This document shows positions 22,138-35,564 of a stretch of 64,000 bases of DNA, piece by piece. Source of the DNA: Brassica napus (lineage: Eukaryota; Streptophyta; Magnoliopsida; Brassicales; Brassicaceae); NCBI RefSeq assembly GCF_020379485.1, contig NC_063435.1:372001-436000 (forward strand), read 5' to 3'. The stretch's first letter is position 1, and each line of letters starts with the position of its first letter. A model generated the notes under the pieces. The model was not told the DNA's origin. It saw only the letters and a list, made by a program, of their open reading frames with translations, and searched no databases. Made by a program: the position numbers and the translations under genes.

Positions 22138-23539
22138 TTAGAAAAAGGGTTTTTAGTAATTAAACCCCTCAACTAAAGATGAATCGTAAAAAAAACCCTC
22201 AACTAAAAATCCTGTGAAATAAACCCTCAACTTTAGTTCCGTTAACATATGTTACCCTCCGTTTAAAAAACCGTGACGGAGGGTGACATATGTTAACGGT
22301 TTATAAGTTGAGGGTTTATTTCACTGGATTTTTAGTTGAGAGTTTTTTTCACGATTCATCTTTAGTTGAGGGGTTTTATCACTAAAAGTCATTAAATATT
22401 ATTAAATTATTTATTATCATTTATACATTGTTTTAAGATTTATAAGCTTTTAAAACTAATTTATAAATTTTAATACATTAATATATTTGTATATTAATTT
22501 ATACATCTTAAATTAATAATTTTTAACACTACTTACAACTTATTATAACTTTGAAATATTAAATTATTTGATATTTGGAAATAGTGATATAAAAAAATTT
22601 GTGTGTTTATATCGTCATTGTCAAATATGAAATAATTGAAAGTTTCTAAGTTATATTAAGTCTTAAGTAGTGTCGAGATAATTCATCCATGAAGTCAATC
22701 TTTCTATTTAGAGTATGACGCACTTTTTCTTTTTTTCATGATTTCTGTCATCCGGTTCATACTTCTCCCCCCTCCAAAATAATGCATGATTATTTTTATT
22801 ATCATTGATTTCTGAATAACTACATTATATTTTTATTTTCTTGATCAATAATATATTTGAAACATAAAGTAATACAATAAATCAAGAACAATATAGGAAA
22901 ATAGGAAAGTATGAGTCTGATGACGAAAATTATGAAAATAAGAAAAAGTACGTCATACTCCAAATAGAAAGATTGACTTCATGGATGAATTATCCTCAAC
23001 ACTACTTAAGATTTAATATAACTTAGAAACTTTCAATTATTTGATATTTGAAAATGACGATATAAACCCACAATTTTTTTTATATCACTATTGCCAAATA
23101 TCAAATAATTTAATATTTTGAAGTTATAATAAGTTGTAAATCGTGTTGAAAATTATTAATTTAAAATGTATAAATTAATTTTATAATAGATTAATGTATT
23201 AATAATATACATTAGTTTTAAAGGCTTACAAATCAATCTAAAACAATGTATAAATGAATAATAAATAACTTAAAAACCCTTTAATGACTTTTAGTGATAA
23301 AACCCCTCAACTATTTTTGAATCGTAAAAAAAAACCCTCAACTAAGTTTTCAACATTATAAACCCTCAACTTATAAACCGTTAACATATGTCACCCTCCG
23401 TCACGGTTTTTTAAACGGAGGGTAACATATGTTAACGGAACTAAAGTTGAGGGTTTATTTCACAGGATTTTTAGTTGAGGGTTTTTTTTACGATTCATCT
23501 TTAGTTGAGGGGTTTAATTACTAAAAACCCTTAGAAAAA
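22138..23539. mobile_element. Non-autonomous foldback Mutator-like element with 9-bp TSD
   Basis: The element proper is 22147-23530 (1384 bp), flanked by identical TTAGAAAAA at 22138-22146 and 23531-23539. A 9-bp duplication is diagnostic of Mutator elements. It begins GGGTTTTTAG and ends CTAAAAACCC. The two halves are inverted copies of roughly 630 bp around a centre near 22840. Within each arm, the outer 245-250 bp (22147-22393 and 23281-23530) is again a palindrome built on CCCCTCAACT and AACATATGT phrases. There is no transposase frame. It lies between the MIR162A hairpin and its likely promoter. Confidence 0.88.
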
Positions 23540-24151
23540 GAAGCAAAAAGGAAAACTAGTTTCCCGATTTGGAGCAAGCAAGCAATAAATCTCAGATCTA
23601 CAAAAAAAAAAAATCAACAGGCACCATAAGTAGTAGTAGTAGCTGGATATTCATTGCCTCCACCAATCAAAACAAACGCAAATAAACAAAAAAACAAAAC
23701 AATAACGTAAAGCACATGCATCTGAAGCCTGCAGGTAAACTGGGACAAAGAGGAATCTTAGATTTGGAGTACATGTACAAATCTAACAAACCACACAGAG
23801 AAAACATAAAATAGGGAACAGAGTAATGAAGTTTGAATCAGTCATTTGATTTTTATTTTTATTTTTTAATTAGCCTATTGGCGCACATATCGCCTCACTC
23901 TCAGCTGACTACATCATGGATCACATTATTATAAAAATATAACAGGACAATCATTACTTAGTTTGTGTTTTGTGGTAGTGCTGACCGCTGACTTTGTTTT
24001 GGATCAGCGTGGGCCTACTAAATAAGTAAAGTTCAGTAAAAAGCCCAATTAATAATACAATCTTCTATCTAGTGTTATTCATGGAACAAGTAATCTACCG
24101 TTAAGTTTTATTATCGTTTTTAAATTGCGATTCTGTAGAGAGATAAAAACG
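23540..24151. other. Presumptive MIR162A 5' region and DR1 relic promoter
   Basis: Non-coding. It should hold the 5' part or promoter of MIR162A (minus strand) and the promoter of the DR1 relic (plus strand). A GTA trinucleotide run lies near 23630. AT-rich TATA-like tracts at 23800-23870 and 23930-23945 are possible on either strand; none is decisive. Confidence 0.3.
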
Positions 24152-24800
24152 ATGGATATAGTTGGAAAATCTAAGGAAGATGCTTCGCTTCCTAAAGGTA
24201 AACGTTTGTTAATTTCAAGGATTGAATTGAATGCTAAACAATATGTTATGTTCTCTTGTAATGATGTTTCTCAGCTACAATGACTAAAATTATAAAGGAG
24301 ATGTGACCAGGAGATGTTCGCGTTGCTAGAGATGCTCAGGATCTTCTTATCGAGTGTTGTGTTGGTAATAAGATGATCACTCTTTTGATTGTTTCTCTTT
24401 GTCATTAGGTGTAATGTAGCTGATCATTAGAAATGTTGTTGGTCCAATGTGTTTATGGCAGAGTTTATAAATCTTATATCGTCAGCGTCTAATGAAGTAT
24501 GTAACAAAGAGGATAAACGAACGATCGCGCCTGAGCATGTACTCAAAGCGCTTCAGGTTCTTGGATTTGGGGAATACGTTGAGGAAGTCTACTCTGCTTA
24601 TGAGCAACATAAATACGAACTTTTAAGTTGCAGACCAGAGATGTAATTGTGTTTTCCTGCGTTTTTGAAATTGTGCAGCAAGATTCACAGAGGAGTGTGA
24701 AGATGACACAGGAGCAGAGATGACTGAAGAGTAAGCAGCAGCGGAACAGCAGAGGATGTTTGCAGAAGCTCGAGCTAGAATGAATGGTGGTGGTGTTTGA
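24152..24800 (+). pseudogene. DR1/NC2-beta (NF-YB12-like) pseudogene
   Basis: Relic of the histone-fold TBP-binding repressor subunit DR1. Exon-like blocks 24152..24197, 24275..24364 and from 24462 keep normal splice sites. The reading begins MDIVGKSKEDASLPKATMTK and then meets TGA at 24304-24306, where the family has Leu in KEMLPPDVRVARDAQ. The next block reads EFINLISSASNEVCNKEDKR to YEQHKYE, then runs to a stop at 24646. The C-terminal part (QDSQRSVK) is reached only by splicing or a frame change. It is cut by a TAA where the family reads EEEAAAEQQRMF. At least two stops and one frame break make a full protein impossible. Ortholog of At5g08190 by position. Confidence 0.85.
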
Positions 24801-25233
24801 TGTTTCTGTTCTGCAACCTGAGCAGCAACTAGATACCCAACAGCCAAATCTACAAAACTAATCAAGAAGGGGGAATACTTCTTTTAACATTTTTTTTTCC
24901 GTAGCATTTCTCTGTAAAGTGCAAAGATTCGTCTTCTTGGTGTTGATAAGCTCTTTACATTTTTAACTTAGATTTGTGTTTTTTTTTTAAATCTAAAATC
25001 GCTTGGGTGATTGATTCAGATGTAATTAGTAAGCATTGTCTTGTTTCTTTGCAACTGTCGTTTCCAGATCCTAGCTCCCTAGTCTATATGTTTATAACTT
25101 GATTGTTCTAAATGCTACAACTCAAAAAAATAATACGTGAAAACCCCAATCAAGCTGTCCATGATTCTAATTAGGCCTCAAAAAGTAGCCTGTTTATGAA
25201 GCCTGAATCAACTCTCAAAATGGTTAAAAAAGA
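24801..25233. other. Intergenic
   Basis: 3' side of the DR1 relic and 3' flank of the tRNA gene. Poly-T tracts near 24889 and 24981 are unremarkable. No gene seen. Confidence 0.3.
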
Positions 25234-25306
25234 TGGAGATGCGGGGTATCGATCCCCGTACCTCTCGCATGCTAAGCGAGCGCTCTACCATCTGAGCTAC
25301 ATCCCC
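25234..25306 (-). tRNA. tRNA-Ala (AGC)
   Basis: 73-nt cloverleaf on the minus strand. It starts GGGGATGTAGCTCAGATGGT with A box in the D arm. The anticodon AGC is at complement(25271..25273) within CTTAGCATG. The T arm GGGGATCGATACCCC carries the B box, and the 3' end is TCTCC plus discriminator A. The acceptor stem GGGGATG/CATCTCC pairs with one G-U. No intron. A T-rich stretch downstream is expected for Pol III, but the nearest minus-strand T run is short. Confidence 0.97.
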
Positions 25307-25879
25307 GTTGACAAAGACGAACATCAAACCCTTTAATGGTTGTGAGTTACAGTTCAACAGGGTTTTTGCCATTTGGTATGGTTCTCATCATTCTCAACAT
25401 CCAACGAACCGTACCATTAACTAAAGAAACCTTATACAGGTTCCTAATGGATTGTGGTTTATTTAATAGTTGGTTTAATTTTGGTTAGGCAAAGAAGAAT
25501 GGATTTGATTAACTCTCCCTCCCTCCTTGGCCGACATTATACATGCTTTATTTTGTCAAACATACAGACCCGATTTTTGACTTTAGAACCAGCTATTTTA
25601 TCCAGTGGTGGGATCAATGCAGATAATTTGGCATTGACCGAATCAGACTCACACTGTTGATAATCTTATTATTCTTTTCCAACACTTTATTATAAACATT
25701 TGTTACTATAAAAACAGTGGTTTACATGACTTCGAAAATAGAATGAAAACCAAATAATCTCTAGTCCACGAGTTTCGTTAATCACTCGACGCAGTTTCCT
25801 CATTTTCCTCTAAATCACTCCCTCACCGTTCGATTTTTTTGTTTCCACGAGCTGATGTTTGAATTGTGATCAAATTACT
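25307..25879. other. Upstream flank of tRNA-Ala and of the LysM gene
   Basis: Non-coding. Contains the promoter and 5' UTR of the LysM gene on the plus strand, with CT-rich leader sequence at about 25790-25850. Confidence 0.3.
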
Positions 25880-27709
25880 ATGTTTATGGATCGTCGAGAG
25901 AGAAGACTTTCTAATCGCAACGGCACTCCTCCTGAATACACCAACGGAAAATTCCGCGACGATAAAAATGGTTACGGTGGAGGATTCTTCTTAGATCCTT
26001 CTAGTCCGAACATTCTTCGGATCCCGTCTCCGACTTCTTCTTCTCCTCCTCCGCGTTCCAGCTCCCCTGACCGTGGCTACATTGAGCACCGCGTCTCCAA
26101 GTTCGATACTCTCGCCGGCGTTGCCATCAAATACGGCGTTGAGGTTAAAAATAAAAACTATATGTTTTGACTTAATATTGCGTTATTTTAATTAGAGACA
26201 AAAAGGTAGAAATTAACTTTTATTTGTACTGGTAAAAAAGTCATTTTTTATTTAGATTGAGGCATGATGAAGAACACGTGAGGAATTAAAAAAGTGTTAT
26301 TTGATGTTCTGTTTTTTTTTTTTTTTTTGATGTTCTGTTTTTTTGTGTGTGTGTTTGTTGTTAAAATGCTCTGCTTTCACGTTGGAGATGTGAAAAAGAT
26401 GAATGGGCTTGTTATTTTTTATTTTCGAACATTTTGAATTTCATTTTTATGTTTGTTGTTAAAATGCTCTGCTTTCAGGTTGGAGATGTTAAGAAGATGA
26501 ATGGGCTTGTTACTGATCTTCAAATGTTTGCTCTCAAGTCTCTCCGGATCCCTTTACCTGGAAGACATCCTCCTTCTCCTTGTTTATCTATCGGCTCCTT
26601 ACACCATGGGTGGGTACTTTAATTTACCTTGCACCAAGTTACAGCTTTGATATGAGAGGTGCCGGTCTTTCGCAAAACCGGATGAAACGTTCGGTTAGAA
26701 CTCCCAAATTTTTAGAAAAAAATACATAGACATAAATCTCCAAATTTATAAAAAAGCTCCGAAAATCTAGTTAAAAAAAGAATTTTTATTGAAATTTTAC
26801 CCAAAATCTAAGGCCGGCTGAAAATGAAAATTATAGACATGGTCTTGTTATTGCAGAGTAGTTTACATTACCCAAGCTTTATTTTTTGAACTGGTTGTGT
26901 TGGACTGAAGCTGCTGCATGTTCATTATCAAAGTGATCCTCTTGGTTCTAATATTTGGAATCTTTATTTACAGAGAGGGATGTTCATGCCACGAACTGGA
27001 ACCCCAAAACGATACCAACAGCGACGCGTTTGACTCATTCCAGTCTCTGAGGTTGAAATCTTCAAAGAAGAAAGGCTACTACGGGCTAAAGCCACCAATC
27101 AGAACAGTTTCTGTAGGAGGAAGCTTAGAGATGGGTACTTACAAGAAAGAAAGCAACGGTGATAGTCAATACCTCAGACCTTTCCCATCCACAAACACTC
27201 CCTTAAACCACCACAGGAAGTCCAGAAGCTTAGTCAATGCACTTCTCGAAGAGTTCAACCAATCATCTCAAGAACCGAGTTCCAATAAGTTTATGAGAAG
27301 GCGACAAAAGTCCGAAGCCGACTTTACATCCCGGACTCCAGAGCTTATGTTGAAAGAAGAGAACACTAGCAGCAGCAACGGCGGGTTCTTATCATCAGTA
27401 GGAGGGAAAGGTTTAGCTTTGAGATCAAAAGCCTCGAGTAGAACTAGTCTATCATCAGCAGAGTCTGAGACTTGTAGTTTCAATCCAGTACCAATGAACT
27501 TGATGGATGCTCCAGTTTCAGACAGCTTTGCCAGTGTAAGAAAATCTTCAAGTGCATCGAGTTTACAAGATCCAGACGGTAACAGCAATAACGGTTCATC
27601 GTCACTGTCTCTATGGTCGACTTCTACACCTGCTGCTATTACAAGCTCAATCTTTGATGGGTTGCCTAAGCCTTTAACAGGGAGGAGAAACAAAACGGCT
27701 ATGGACTAA
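25880..27709 (+). CDS. LysM domain protein, intracellular type
   Basis: Three exons, 25880..26143, 26479..26609 and 26974..27709, giving 376 residues. An in-frame second ATG at 25886 (MDRRERRLSNRNG) could also be used. A Pro/Ser-rich N-terminal part (SPTSSSPPPRSSSPDRGYIE) is followed by one LysM domain split by intron 1: HRVSKFDTLAGVAIKYGVE, then VGDVKKMNGLVTDLQMFALK and SLRIPLPGRHPPSP. The rest is Ser-rich and disordered. There is no signal peptide or membrane segment, so it is not a chitin-receptor type. The end of intron 1 carries a duplicated copy of the exon 2 start with a dead acceptor. Ortholog of At5g08200; its function is unknown. Confidence 0.9.
26352..26414 (+). repeat. Duplicate of the LysM exon 2 start, acceptor lost
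   Basis: 63 bp matching 26450-26512 with three differences. The real copy has CTTTCAG before GTTGGAGATG; this copy has CTTTCAC, destroying the splice acceptor. The exon-like part here still encodes VGDVKKMNGLV. Confidence 0.85.
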
Positions 27710-28053
27710 AGTAAAATGGTCAGTTTCTCTTTTATTTAATTGTCACATTCTTTTTGTTGAAACTATACAAATCAAAAGTAGAAGAAGCTGTGTTTAGGCC
27801 TTAGTGCGGAGTAAATAGAAGTAAAGAGAGTATAGAACATCTGAAGTTGTGATGGTGAATGTAATACTTTTTTTAATTATAATGAGCATACAAAAAAACA
27901 ATCAAAACAAGAAGGTTACCTTTCTCTCTCAAATCAAAAAAGTTACAACAGATTTAGGAAGAGAAGAAGAAAAGGGATCTATGATGTTGGAAAACTCCTC
28001 TAGCCTAGTCTCTCTGTCCATGTCACAGCCCTTCTTCCTCTTCTTCGAATGGC

Positions 28054-30380
<2,327 letters not shown>

Positions 30381-31283
30381 GGATTCCGACAGAGCAGAGT
30401 GAGAGTTGGAATCTGTTAGGAGAGATTTAGAGGGAAAAAAGAAAGAGATCAGAGCTTCAAATGGAGGTTGATAGAGATCTCTTTGATGATTTTTTTGGAT
30501 AGGAATAGGATAGGTCGATATTAATCACCTACGGTAACCCATAACTGAGTTTCGTGTTATAATGCCTTTTCCACCGTCCATTTTTCTATCTCGTGGACTC
30601 AACCTTATTGGGCCTCCTCGTTAGTATCTAATGGGCCTTGGCTAAGCGTGCGATCCTAAACCATATTACTCTGAGCGGGCCTGGTCGTGATGGTCGGTGG
30701 ACCGAAGATAAAGTGACTTCGTATCAACATTTAAAAATTGTAAAAATTCTGGAGTTCTTAAATTCATTTCTACAAAGTCAATAATTTTTTTTGTTATTAA
30801 AAATTAATATTTTTTGTCATTTAAAAATTGGGCGGTATTGTTATCTTAAAAATTCATTTTGTAAAGTATATGTTTATAGCAAATTTTCGAAGATTAACTC
30901 TAATAAAAAATGTTAAATTACTGTAATAGAAATCTCATATTCATTATCCAAAATGGCATCATAGCCATGATCACCTTGGTGTTTGGAAACTTATCCAAAC
31001 TCTAAAAAAATGGCATCAACCATTTCATCATCTTCTTACAATCATTTCAGAGATTTACACAATCCAGAGTTTTCTATAAGTGAAGATAAGAAAATGTTTT
31101 TTTTTTCTTTCTGAATTTGTCATCTCATCAAATATAAACATAATAGAAATAAAATGAAAATTTGGTATGTCCCTCCAAATTTTGAAGAAACGTTGGGTTG
31201 TAATGGAGAAACTTTAAAATGTTTAAAAAAAATCTAAAGTCAATAAAATAAAAGGACGAATGAAATTTCTTATCGGATATTAT
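30381..31283. promoter_or_regulatory. HEMC promoter region
   Basis: Upstream of the minus-strand HEMC start. Contains TGGGCC at 30609-30614 and 30632-30637. Beyond about 30720 the sequence is AT-rich and featureless up to a repeat block. Confidence 0.4.
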
Positions 31284-32300
31284 GATAATCACAACCAATG
31301 GGGTTCAAGATTTGGAAAACAACTACATCACATATGCCCTTTTTCTATTGAATGAAATTTACATGACCATTCCATTTTCATCGTAAAACATATTAAAGAG
31401 TTTAGTGGGACATCTTTGAACAAGGATTGTGCATCCCATTTTTCTCCAAATCTTCAATCCCATTTTTCAGTTACATTTAAAATCTGTCTAAATAGAAACA
31501 CATATAACCAAAATGTATAAAAATTTAAATAAAAAATATATGATTGGTTGTGATTCATCAAGAGGAAAAGAGGAGTTACTCTGATCAGATGATCTAAATG
31601 TTGTCTGAATAATTCCAGATGATGCTGACGGTATTGCTGAGGGGAAACGGGATCGCGTATCTCATATATGTACCATCTACCAAATTGTAGTATACTACGA
31701 AGACATATCTCTCTCTAGTAAAAATAAAGGTTTCTTCGAAACTAAAGATAATTCTTTCATTTGGGGACAACCCTTCAAAATATAGCCTTACTAGAGCAAT
31801 GGTGGAAATTGTCGGTAGAGATTATCAGGAGTGTTCAGTGAGGAGATGCATGAGCAGCTTCATGTAGTATCCACAATTTAAAAGTGCTGCATTTAACCCA
31901 GCGCAATGCCAAACCTAGATTACCTATGTAGTTTATAAGCACAAATGTTGGGGTTGTACACCCCGTTTTACTCAGTTCTTCAGAGATGTTAATCATGCCG
32001 CTGAATGTTTAAGGCATCAAGTCTAGTTTGACTAAAATATGTCCTGGGTAATCACAACCAATGAAGTTTCAAGATTTGGAAAACACTTATATCACATCTA
32101 TTTTGAAACTAAACAACGTAGAAGATATTATCATTAAAGATATTTTCATTTTGTAAAACATGTTAAACAATTTTGTGGGACACCTTTGAACAAGTATTGT
32201 GCATCCCATTTTCTCCAAATCTTCCATTCCAATTTTCAATTACATTAAAAATCTGTCTAAATAGAAAAACATACAACCAAAAATTATAACAATTTAAATC
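31284..32300. repeat. Pair of diverged direct repeats of about 250 bp
   Basis: 31270-31530 and 32045-32300 share AATCACAACCAATG, TTTCAAGATTTGGAAAACA, GGACA(C/T)CTTTGAACAA and ATCTGTCTAAATAGAAA in the same order and orientation. The intervening 500 bp is unrelated, without long frames. This could be an old element with terminal direct repeats or a simple segmental duplication. No TG...CA ends or primer-binding site were seen, so I do not call it an LTR element. Confidence 0.5.
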
Positions 32301-33218
32301 ACGATAGATATATTAACTAGAACTAGAACATGTTCAATTTTATATATAACATTAGTAGATGATTATCTTTGTTAGTTTCGATTACGGAAGACAATATTAT
32401 ACATGTAGAAAAATGTACTTTTTATTTATTCAAAATTAAGAAGTTATGATATGTTTGGTAAGTTTTTCGATAACATGAATTATGCAATTAGAACCTCTAA
32501 CAGGTATGTAATGTTTATCTGCTTTAAATGTCCAGCTGATAGCATAATCCAATTCATAAGAAGTAATCTATTAACAAACAAAACATACAGACTAAATTAA
32601 AAATGCATAATCATATTACCAAAAAGAAGAGACTAAAAAAAATAGTTAGACTAAACTTCAAAAATCAAATAATCACAAGAAAATTTATGATTTAAGAAAC
32701 TACAAAACAAACACATCAAACATCCTAACAAATAAGAATGTCAAACAATGCTTTCACTTCATGGTCAACACAAAAACTTCCTTTCAGCTTAGCTTCAAGA
32801 TTCTCTGAAATTAACTCCTCCTCTAGATAAAACAGCAAACATCATTTAACCAAAATATATATTTTGCGGTAGAGATCAATTTAGTTTTGAATAAAACGTC
32901 AAGCAATGACTTTACCTCCTATATTGTATCCCAAATCAATTTGGGATCACTCTCTCTATTCTTCTAGGTGTATGATTCAAAACTTCAAATGTTGTATGTA
33001 CTATATATATCATTATAAAGATTATTGGGCTTGGGCTAAAACTTCAAAAGCCTCTTTTGATCTGCTGATTATTATTCAAAACGAACCTCGCTGACATTTC
33101 TTTTTCCCCATTTCCGTTTTTACCCTTCACTCGGTTAGGGTTCAACAAAGTTGACTCAGATCGGAGCAACCTCTCTCTGTAAGCTGATCGAGAACCAAAC
33201 AAGAAGAAGAAGACAATC
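32301..33218. promoter_or_regulatory. Succinyl-CoA ligase alpha promoter region
   Basis: AT-rich until about 33000. TGGGCT boxes follow at 33026-33031 and 33032-33037, then the leader GGTTAGGGTTC near 33136. These resemble the site II/telo-box elements of mitochondrial protein genes. Confidence 0.4.
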
Positions 33219-35074
33219 ATGTCTAGACAAGTCGCAAGGCTCCTCGGATCTCTGTCTCGCCGCTGCTCAAGCACCAGCTCCGAAGCTATTCCTCCGACTC
33301 TCAGCTCGTTCACCCAATCTCGCTCATTCGCGTCGGATCCTCCCCCTCCAGCCGCCGTCTTCGTCGACAAAAACACCAGAGTCATGTGCCAAGGGATCAC
33401 CGGAAAGAACGGGACTTTCCACACCGAGCAAGCCATTGAGTACGGCACCAAAATGGTAAAGTCTTCACCTTTTTGAAGTGATTTGAATTAAAGATTGTAG
33501 CTTTATGCTAATTATGTGTGTGTTGATTGTGTAATTAACTTTTTTTTCCTCAATTTGATTTAAAGCTTGTGGCTTTCTAGTGGTTCCTCCTCAATTTGAT
33601 TTAAAGATTGTAGCTTTATGCTAATTATGTGTGTTTGATTGTGTGATTAGGTGGCAGGAGTGACGCCAAAGAAGGGAGGAACAGAGCACTTAGGTCTCCC
33701 TGTTTTCAACTCTGTTGCTGAAGCCAAGGCTGAGACCAAAGCCAATGCCTCTGTGATCTATGTTCCCGCGCCGTTCGCTGCGGCTGCTATTATGGAGGGG
33801 ATAGAAGCTGAGTTGGATCTTATTGTGTGTATTACAGAAGGAATCCCTCAGCATGACATGGTATCTCTCTAGTGCTTATTGCTATAGGTTTGTGTAGAAA
33901 TGTAATTGGCTCTTTTTTTATTTGGGAGCTTGTGTTTGTTTGTTTAGGTACGTGTAAAGCATGCTCTTAACAGTCAGTCGAAAACTAGGCTGATTGGTCC
34001 AAACTGCCCTGGGATTATCAAGCCTGGTGAGTGCAAGATTGGTATTATGCCGGGGTATATCCACAAGCCTGGCAAGATTGGGATTGTCTCTCGTTCTGGA
34101 ACCTTGACATATGAAGCTGTAAGCTCTCTTTTTTTTTTATGTCTTGTCTTCTCTGCTTGTTGTGCTTTTGAAAGTGTATGCATATGAGTTGTTGTTGGTT
34201 ATGGCTTTTCTCTAATGGTTGCTTTCGTTTAAACTTTCCTGCAGGTTTTCCAAACAACTGCAGTTGGTTTAGGCCAGTCTACTTGTGTAGGAATTGGTGG
34301 AGATCCTTTTAACGGTACCAACTTTGTGGACTGCTTGGAGAAATTCTTTGTTGATCCTCAGACTGAAGGTAATGTTTCAGAACTCAGGCCATTTAGCTTA
34401 AACAGATGAACCATAAAGATCATTTTTTACTAAGTAGATTAAGTGAAAGATGGATTAGTAGTATGGCAACATGTTCACCTAACTACTTTAGACTGCAAGA
34501 TATTCTTATCTTAGAAGACTTTTATTCCTTTAAGTCATCTCTTTAAGAGTAGTTAATAGCTTAACTGGAAGATGGAAATTAAGAGGACACAGCTGGCTGT
34601 TTCAGGTATCGTTCTCATTGGAGAAATTGGAGGCACTGCAGAAGAAGATGCTGCAGCTTTGATAAAGGTAATTGAACCAACTGCTAATCTCTTTTAACTC
34701 AGTCCATCTCTATATTCTCATTCTTAAAAGTAAACTCAACTTTTGTTTTTTGGATGAATATAAACAGGAAAGTGGTACTGATAAGCCTGTTGTTGCTTTC
34801 ATTGCTGGACTCACTGCACCACCGGGTCGTCGAATGGGTCATGCAGGAGGTATGTTCATAAGCAAGCCATCTTAACGCCTACTTTTAGTTTGTTGCTATC
34901 ATTTGCTTATCTGTTTTGTTGTTTGTTGCAGCCATTGTTTCTGGTGGCAAAGGTACAGCTCAGGACAAGATTAAGAGCTTAAATGACGCCGGAGTGAAGG
35001 TTGTTGAATCTCCAGCTAAGATAGGAGCGGCCATGTATGATCTCTTTAAAGAAAGAGGTCTTTTGAAGCAGTGA
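33219..35074 (+). CDS. Succinyl-CoA ligase [ADP-forming] subunit alpha, mitochondrial
   Basis: TCA-cycle enzyme subunit that binds CoA and carries the phosphohistidine. Seven exons, 33219..33455, 33651..33860, 33948..34118, 34245..34368, 34606..34667, 34768..34849 and 34932..35074, give 342 residues. The N-terminus [20 protein letters not shown] is a classic mitochondrial presequence. The CoA-binding Rossmann part has [20 protein letters not shown]. Further motifs are [32 protein letters not shown] and [12 protein letters not shown]. The active-site His is about residue 293 in [14 protein letters not shown]. Intron 1 contains a roughly 55-bp internal duplication (about 33484-33538 and 33596-33650). 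Ortholog of At5g08300. Confidence 0.96.
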
Positions 35075-35389
35075 AGTGAATTTCACTAGCTTAACGTTTC
35101 TTTTTTTCCATTTTGAAACCTTCAAGAAGTAAACAAAAAACCCTCATTCATCGCCCATTGATGGTTGTACACTCTTTTGGGGTTGTTTTCTAAATCGATA
35201 TTCATTGAGAAGAAAAAACAAAACAATTTTTGTTTACATGCTGGTTTGAATAAATCAAATTTGCTTGAAATTTATTGTATTGGATCATTCTCTATGATAA
35301 CTTCCTTTACAAGAAATAAGAGTTGGTCATTGACTATATTATCAAGAACACGCACAATGATTGTCTTCATTATTGTCAAGTGTCAACAA
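35075..35389. other. 3' flank of succinyl-CoA ligase alpha
   Basis: 3' UTR and intergenic sequence between convergent features. No gene seen. Confidence 0.3.
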
Positions 35390-35564
35390 TGAGATCATCC
35401 TATTACCAACCAGATGTAACGCTGCGTAGATCTTCTTGGAGTCGAAGTATGTTTTGTCGTGAGCTAGGCTATGAATCTGCGTAGCTTTGACTGCTTTATC
35501 CAACTGGCTAATCCCCGTATGCATCTTAAATGTCTTCTTCAATCCGTATATGAACACAGAACGC
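35390..35564 (-). other. Unidentified exon-like coding block
   Basis: On the minus strand an acceptor GTGTGCAG is followed by an open stretch reading RSVFIYGLKKTFKMHTGISQ, LDKAVKATQIHSLAHDKTYF, then DSKKIYAALHLVGNR. Codon use looks real and the block has an acceptor, but I see no partner exons and do not recognise the family. It lies downstream of the PPR relic on the same strand, so it could be a 3' exon of that locus or a separate gene fragment. Confidence 0.35.

Noticed and set aside
27268..27693. 141-codon frame antisense to LysM exon 3
   Set aside because: Complete overlap with a well-supported coding exon on the other strand; a codon-phase shadow of Ser-rich sequence.
31284..32300. LTR retrotransposon
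   Set aside because: Direct repeats exist, but no TG...CA termini, primer-binding site, polypurine tract or coding motif were seen.
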